The notes beneath the pieces were generated by a model. The model saw nothing but the letters and a program-made list of their open reading frames with translations, was not told the DNA's origin and did no database searches. From assembly GCF_007830445.1 (NCBI RefSeq), contig NZ_VLKR01000008.1:62001-126000 (forward strand): DNA of 64,000 bases, read 5' to 3'. Position numbers and translations under genes: made by a program. Shown here piece by piece: positions 61,805-64,000 of this stretch. How positions within the stretch are numbered: position 1 is the first letter of the stretch; each line of letters begins with the position of its first letter. Source of the DNA: Sphingobacterium siyangense (lineage in GTDB: Bacteria; Bacteroidota; Bacteroidia; Sphingobacteriales; Sphingobacteriaceae).

Positions 61805-63277
61805 TTAGTATTCGAAGCTTTGATCTATCGCATTGGCTAATTTCTGAACAAAATCAGGTTTCACATTTTTATCAATGGCATTGATGTTATCCAGCTCAAG
61901 AAGAAGTGCCGGTATTTTAGCACTACGTAAAACAACATGTTTTGTACTGATCTGAGGCCTATTCACCGATAATCCATTTTGGATTAGATTCTGATCTAGG
62001 CTAAATGCAAACCTCTGATTATGCTGTTCCAATATATCGTTGGTGACCCCCGATTGGTACAGAATACGAATAGGAAGCTCTTCTCTTGTTTCTACACGAT
62101 CAAAATGAATGGAAAGCAATAAATCCCCTTCAAAATTGGAACGCTCCTTCAACAATTTAAATTCATCACCTCCACGCGATAATATCACTTTATAGCCTTT
62201 ATTTTCCAATTCTTGTTTCAAAAGTAAACAGGTTTCCCAGGTCAATGATTTTTCCATCAATCCAGAATATGCCGTTGCACCAGAATCCTTCCCGCCGTGC
62301 CCCGGATCCAGGACAATTGTCTTCGTAGTTCTTTCTTTTCCAAAATAAAAGATAGACCAGGAATGCATTGGTGGATTAATAAAAGAGTAAAATAGCAGTA
62401 AAAGGCCTAATAAAGGAACGGTCAGCACGTATTGCCATCTTTTCTTTTTAGAGGAAGGTTTTGCCATCATGGCCTGAACCCGTTCAACCAGCTCATGCCT
62501 ATTGTTAAATAAACTGCTCTGCAATCCAGCAGGACAGGGCTGTTGTGTTAAAGTCAGTAGAAAACGGGCATAGCGGGTGTTACCATATCGATTGGCCAAT
62601 ACCTCGTCAACCTGATATTCATGCACCAAATACAACTGTCTACGCATCCAATAAACAAATGGATTTAGCCAAAAAAGGCAACGAAAAATTTCTATAAACA
62701 ATTTATCCCGGCGATGTTTAAAAACAATATGCTGGCTCTCATGTTCAAAAATCAATTTTCCATCTGGTGTATCAAGCTGATCTTCTTCCATAACAATTAC
62801 ATGCTGAACTGAACAATTTGCATAATGTCCAAAGGGAGCAACCATCGTAAATCCTTCAAATTTATACTGACTCAGCTGTCCAATACGACGGCCTAAGCGG
62901 ATATAGCGTAACGCAAATCGGCATAACAAAACAAAAGATACAAGCAGATAACCATAAGCAATGCCATATCCAATCGAAAAGGAATGCCAGAAAGAATCGA
63001 CCATTTCTGTTTCAGATACGAGATCACCCGAAGCTCCTATCGAATGAGCAACTGTGTTCGATTGTTCAAAAGCGAGCACTGGACTTGTCGGCGAAAGAAA
63101 TAGTTCGCCCAAACGTACAGTTCCAAATGGCAGAAGCAGACTCAACAAACATAAACCCAGGATAAAATAACGGTTCCATTGAAAAAATGAAAGCTGTCTG
63201 AATACCAGAAAATAAAGAACTGCCCCGATTACCAGACTGCAGTTAACTTCAAATAAATAATAAAGTAAGCTATTCAT
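61805..63277 (-). CDS. M56 sensor metallopeptidase fused to an N-acetylmuramoyl-L-alanine amidase domain
   Basis: 490 residues. Part one is BlaR1/MecR1-like: three membrane helices (about 4-25, 36-51, 99-125), an M56 zinc site HESQH at 179-183 followed by VHEYQVDE near 218-225, and a fourth helix (287-300). Part two, from about 318, is Amidase_3-type: IVLDPGHGGKDSGA (His327), GLMEK (Glu342), SIHFD (His391) and LLLELDN (Glu461) fit the zinc and catalytic residues. So the usual penicillin-binding sensor domain is replaced by an amidase. It overlaps the blaI gene by 8 bp. Confidence 0.88.
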   Translation of the reverse strand: MNSLLYYLFEVNCSLVIGAVLYFLVFRQLSFFQWNRYFILGLCLLSLLLPFGTVRLGELFLSPTSPVLAFEQSNTVAHSIGASGDLVSETEMVDSFWHSFSIGYGIAYGYLLVSFVLLCRFALRYIRLGRRIGQLSQYKFEGFTMVAPFGHYANCSVQHVIVMEEDQLDTPDGKLIFEHESQHIVFKHRRDKLFIEIFRCLFWLNPFVYWMRRQLYLVHEYQVDEVLANRYGNTRYARFLLTLTQQPCPAGLQSSLFNNRHELVERVQAMMAKPSSKKKRWQYVLTVPLLGLLLLFYSFINPPMHSWSIFYFGKERTTKTIVLDPGHGGKDSGATAYSGLMEKSLTWETCLLLKQELENKGYKVILSRGGDEFKLLKERSNFEGDLLLSIHFDRVETREELPIRILYQSGVTNDILEQHNQRFAFSLDQNLIQNGLSVNRPQISTKHVVLRSAKIPALLLELDNINAIDKNVKPDFVQKLANAIDQSFEY

Positions 63278-63641
63278 GATCTTCGTGTTTTTTGATGAGT
63301 TGTTCTATTTTCTGAATATCCTTCGCCGAAAGCTTCTTTTCTTTTACCATAAAAGACAGTAAGTTTTCAACCGAATCATCAAAATAATGATCGAGCACTC
63401 TTGAGAATGATAACTTTCGGTATTGCATCTTCGAAATCAAAGGATAATATTGATAAGTCTTTCCGAAGGCTCTATAACCTACATACTCTTTCTTTTCCAA
63501 TATTCTTACAATCGAGGAGATTGTATTATAGGGTATGGAACCACTTGGATCCAGATACTCAATAATATCTTTGACAAAGACCTCTTTGAGCTTCCAGATC
63601 ACCTGCATGACTTCCTCTTCTTTTTTTGTTAATTCTTCCAT
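63270..63641 (-). CDS. BlaI/MecI/CopY family transcriptional repressor
   Basis: 123 residues with a winged helix (TKKEEEVMQVIWKLKEVFVK, IPYNTISSIVRILEKKEYV) and a C-terminal dimerisation helix (KEKKLSAKDIQKIEQLIKKH). BlaI repressors are cleaved after the M56 partner senses a cell-wall signal. It is first in the operon with the M56-amidase gene and lies under the palindrome at 63674-63715, its probable operator. Confidence 0.92.
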   Translation of the reverse strand: MEELTKKEEEVMQVIWKLKEVFVKDIIEYLDPSGSIPYNTISSIVRILEKKEYVGYRAFGKTYQYYPLISKMQYRKLSFSRVLDHYFDDSVENLLSFMVKEKKLSAKDIQKIEQLIKKHEDHE

Positions 63642-63673
63642 AATTTGATACGTTGTTTATGCTAACATAAAGC

Positions 63674-63715
63674 TATAACTTATTTTTCAGTTTTACAACT
63701 GAAAAATAAGTTATA
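63674..63715. promoter_or_regulatory. Perfect palindrome before blaI, candidate operator
   Basis: Arms of 19 bp (left arm TATAACTTATTTTTCAGTT) around a 4-nt loop TTAC. A further half site of the type AAAAATAAGTTT follows at about 63722-63733. It is located 33 bp before the blaI start. Autorepression by BlaI is the likely role. Confidence 0.7.
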
Positions 63716-63769
63716 AAACTTAAAAATAAGTTTACAGAAGATATTCAATCAAAAAAAAGAAATTAAAAC

Positions 63770-63880
63770 CTACTTTTTCAATAACTTAGAGAAAAACAAA
63801 TAGGCCGCTACCAAAAAGATAATGATAATAATCAGGACAATAATCTCTTGTGTCCCTATTCCCCAGTTCATACTATTCAT
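63770..63880 (-). CDS. 36-residue membrane protein
   Basis: Reads MNSMNWGIGTQEIIVLIIII, then IFLVAAYLFFSKLLKK; a single membrane helix with a Lys-rich end. It begins 15 bp after the stop of the partial gene at the right edge, so they may form an operon. It resembles the start of TatA-like proteins (GTQEIIVL) but lacks the amphipathic helix. Function unknown; not reported by automated callers because of its size. Confidence 0.5.
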   Translation of the reverse strand: MNSMNWGIGTQEIIVLIIIIIFLVAAYLFFSKLLKK

Positions 63881-63895
63881 AATTTTTTTTCCAAT

Positions 63896-64000
63896 TTAAA
63901 TGATCCATTTCTCGCATTGATCTAAAAAAGTTTGGTCTATATCTGCCCCGATTCCAATTTGGTCTGAGATATGTATTTTGTATCCGTCATATTGAATACC
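63896..64000 (-). CDS. C-terminal end of a gene that continues past the window
   Basis: 34 codons in an open frame ending at a TAA, reading GIQYDGYKIHISDQIGIGAD then IDQTFLDQCEKWII. The beginning lies outside the window. No family can be assigned from this fragment. Confidence 0.4.
   Translation of the reverse strand, partial: GIQYDGYKIHISDQIGIGADIDQTFLDQCEKWII

Noticed and set aside
1..64000. CRISPR arrays, tRNA or rRNA genes, insertion sequences, prophage or integrase genes
   Set aside because: None of the expected signs (regular repeats with spacers, clover-leaf sequences, transposase motifs, terminal repeats) was found on either strand.

Overview
The window looks like chromosomal DNA from a Bacteroidota bacterium of the family Sphingobacteriaceae, most likely a Sphingobacterium. 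The signs are the AT-rich base composition, paired GLPGLI proteins and beta-barrel proteins, an S46 dipeptidyl peptidase, HYC_CC_PP, DUF4834 and GLPGLI families, outer-membrane and periplasmic proteins with 'AQ' signal-peptidase sites, almost no Shine-Dalgarno sequences, and promoters of the TTTG / TAnnTTTG type. No rRNA, tRNA, CRISPR array, prophage or insertion sequence was found. The genes are nearly all intact and densely packed.

Layout. 0.1-10 kb: an S46 peptidase, a tiny histone H1-like protein, and two tandem copies of a GLPGLI protein plus outer-membrane beta-barrel pair. 10-18 kb: an ECF sigma factor between two small membrane proteins, an M20 dipeptidase, a LysR regulator with a TsdA-like dihaem cytochrome, a DsrE protein and a periplasmic binding protein (a possible sulfur module), PlsC and an ABC ATPase. 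19-22.7 kb: trpDFBA behind a classical attenuator whose 15-residue leader peptide has three consecutive Trp codons. 22.9-30 kb: a Tat-exported phosphocholine-type phospholipase C, a metal-linked pair (HYC_CC_PP protein and a TonB receptor with an N-terminal HMA domain), Maf and KdsC. 30.1-31 kb: a gene-free stretch with a strong promoter, a candidate small RNA and a cluster of 11-bp repeats. 31-38 kb: two hybrid histidine kinases around CheR and CheB, then an azurin. 38-49 kb: two dihydrolipoyl dehydrogenases, a thioesterase, a LacI regulator, LolD, SucC, AsnS and a YrdC/YciO protein.

49.2-49.5 kb is a gene-free stretch holding five exact and three near-exact DnaA boxes, two perfect inverted repeats and AT-rich DNA. 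It is a candidate replication origin or DnaA-binding locus. recF and a DciA-like gene lie 1.3-3 kb away. 50-64 kb: a Crp regulator, RecF, TilS, an OstA/LptA-like protein, RdgB, a deoxyhypusine-synthase-family enzyme, and at the right end a BlaI repressor with an M56 sensor protease fused to an amidase domain, under a 19-bp-arm palindrome.

The most interesting observations are the DnaA-box cluster, the trp attenuator controlling an operon that lacks trpE, trpG and trpC, the BlaI/M56-amidase fusion with its palindrome, the TsdA-DsrE-binding protein module, and six genes whose TAnnTTTG promoter element ends only 3-5 nt before the start codon, which suggests leaderless mRNAs.
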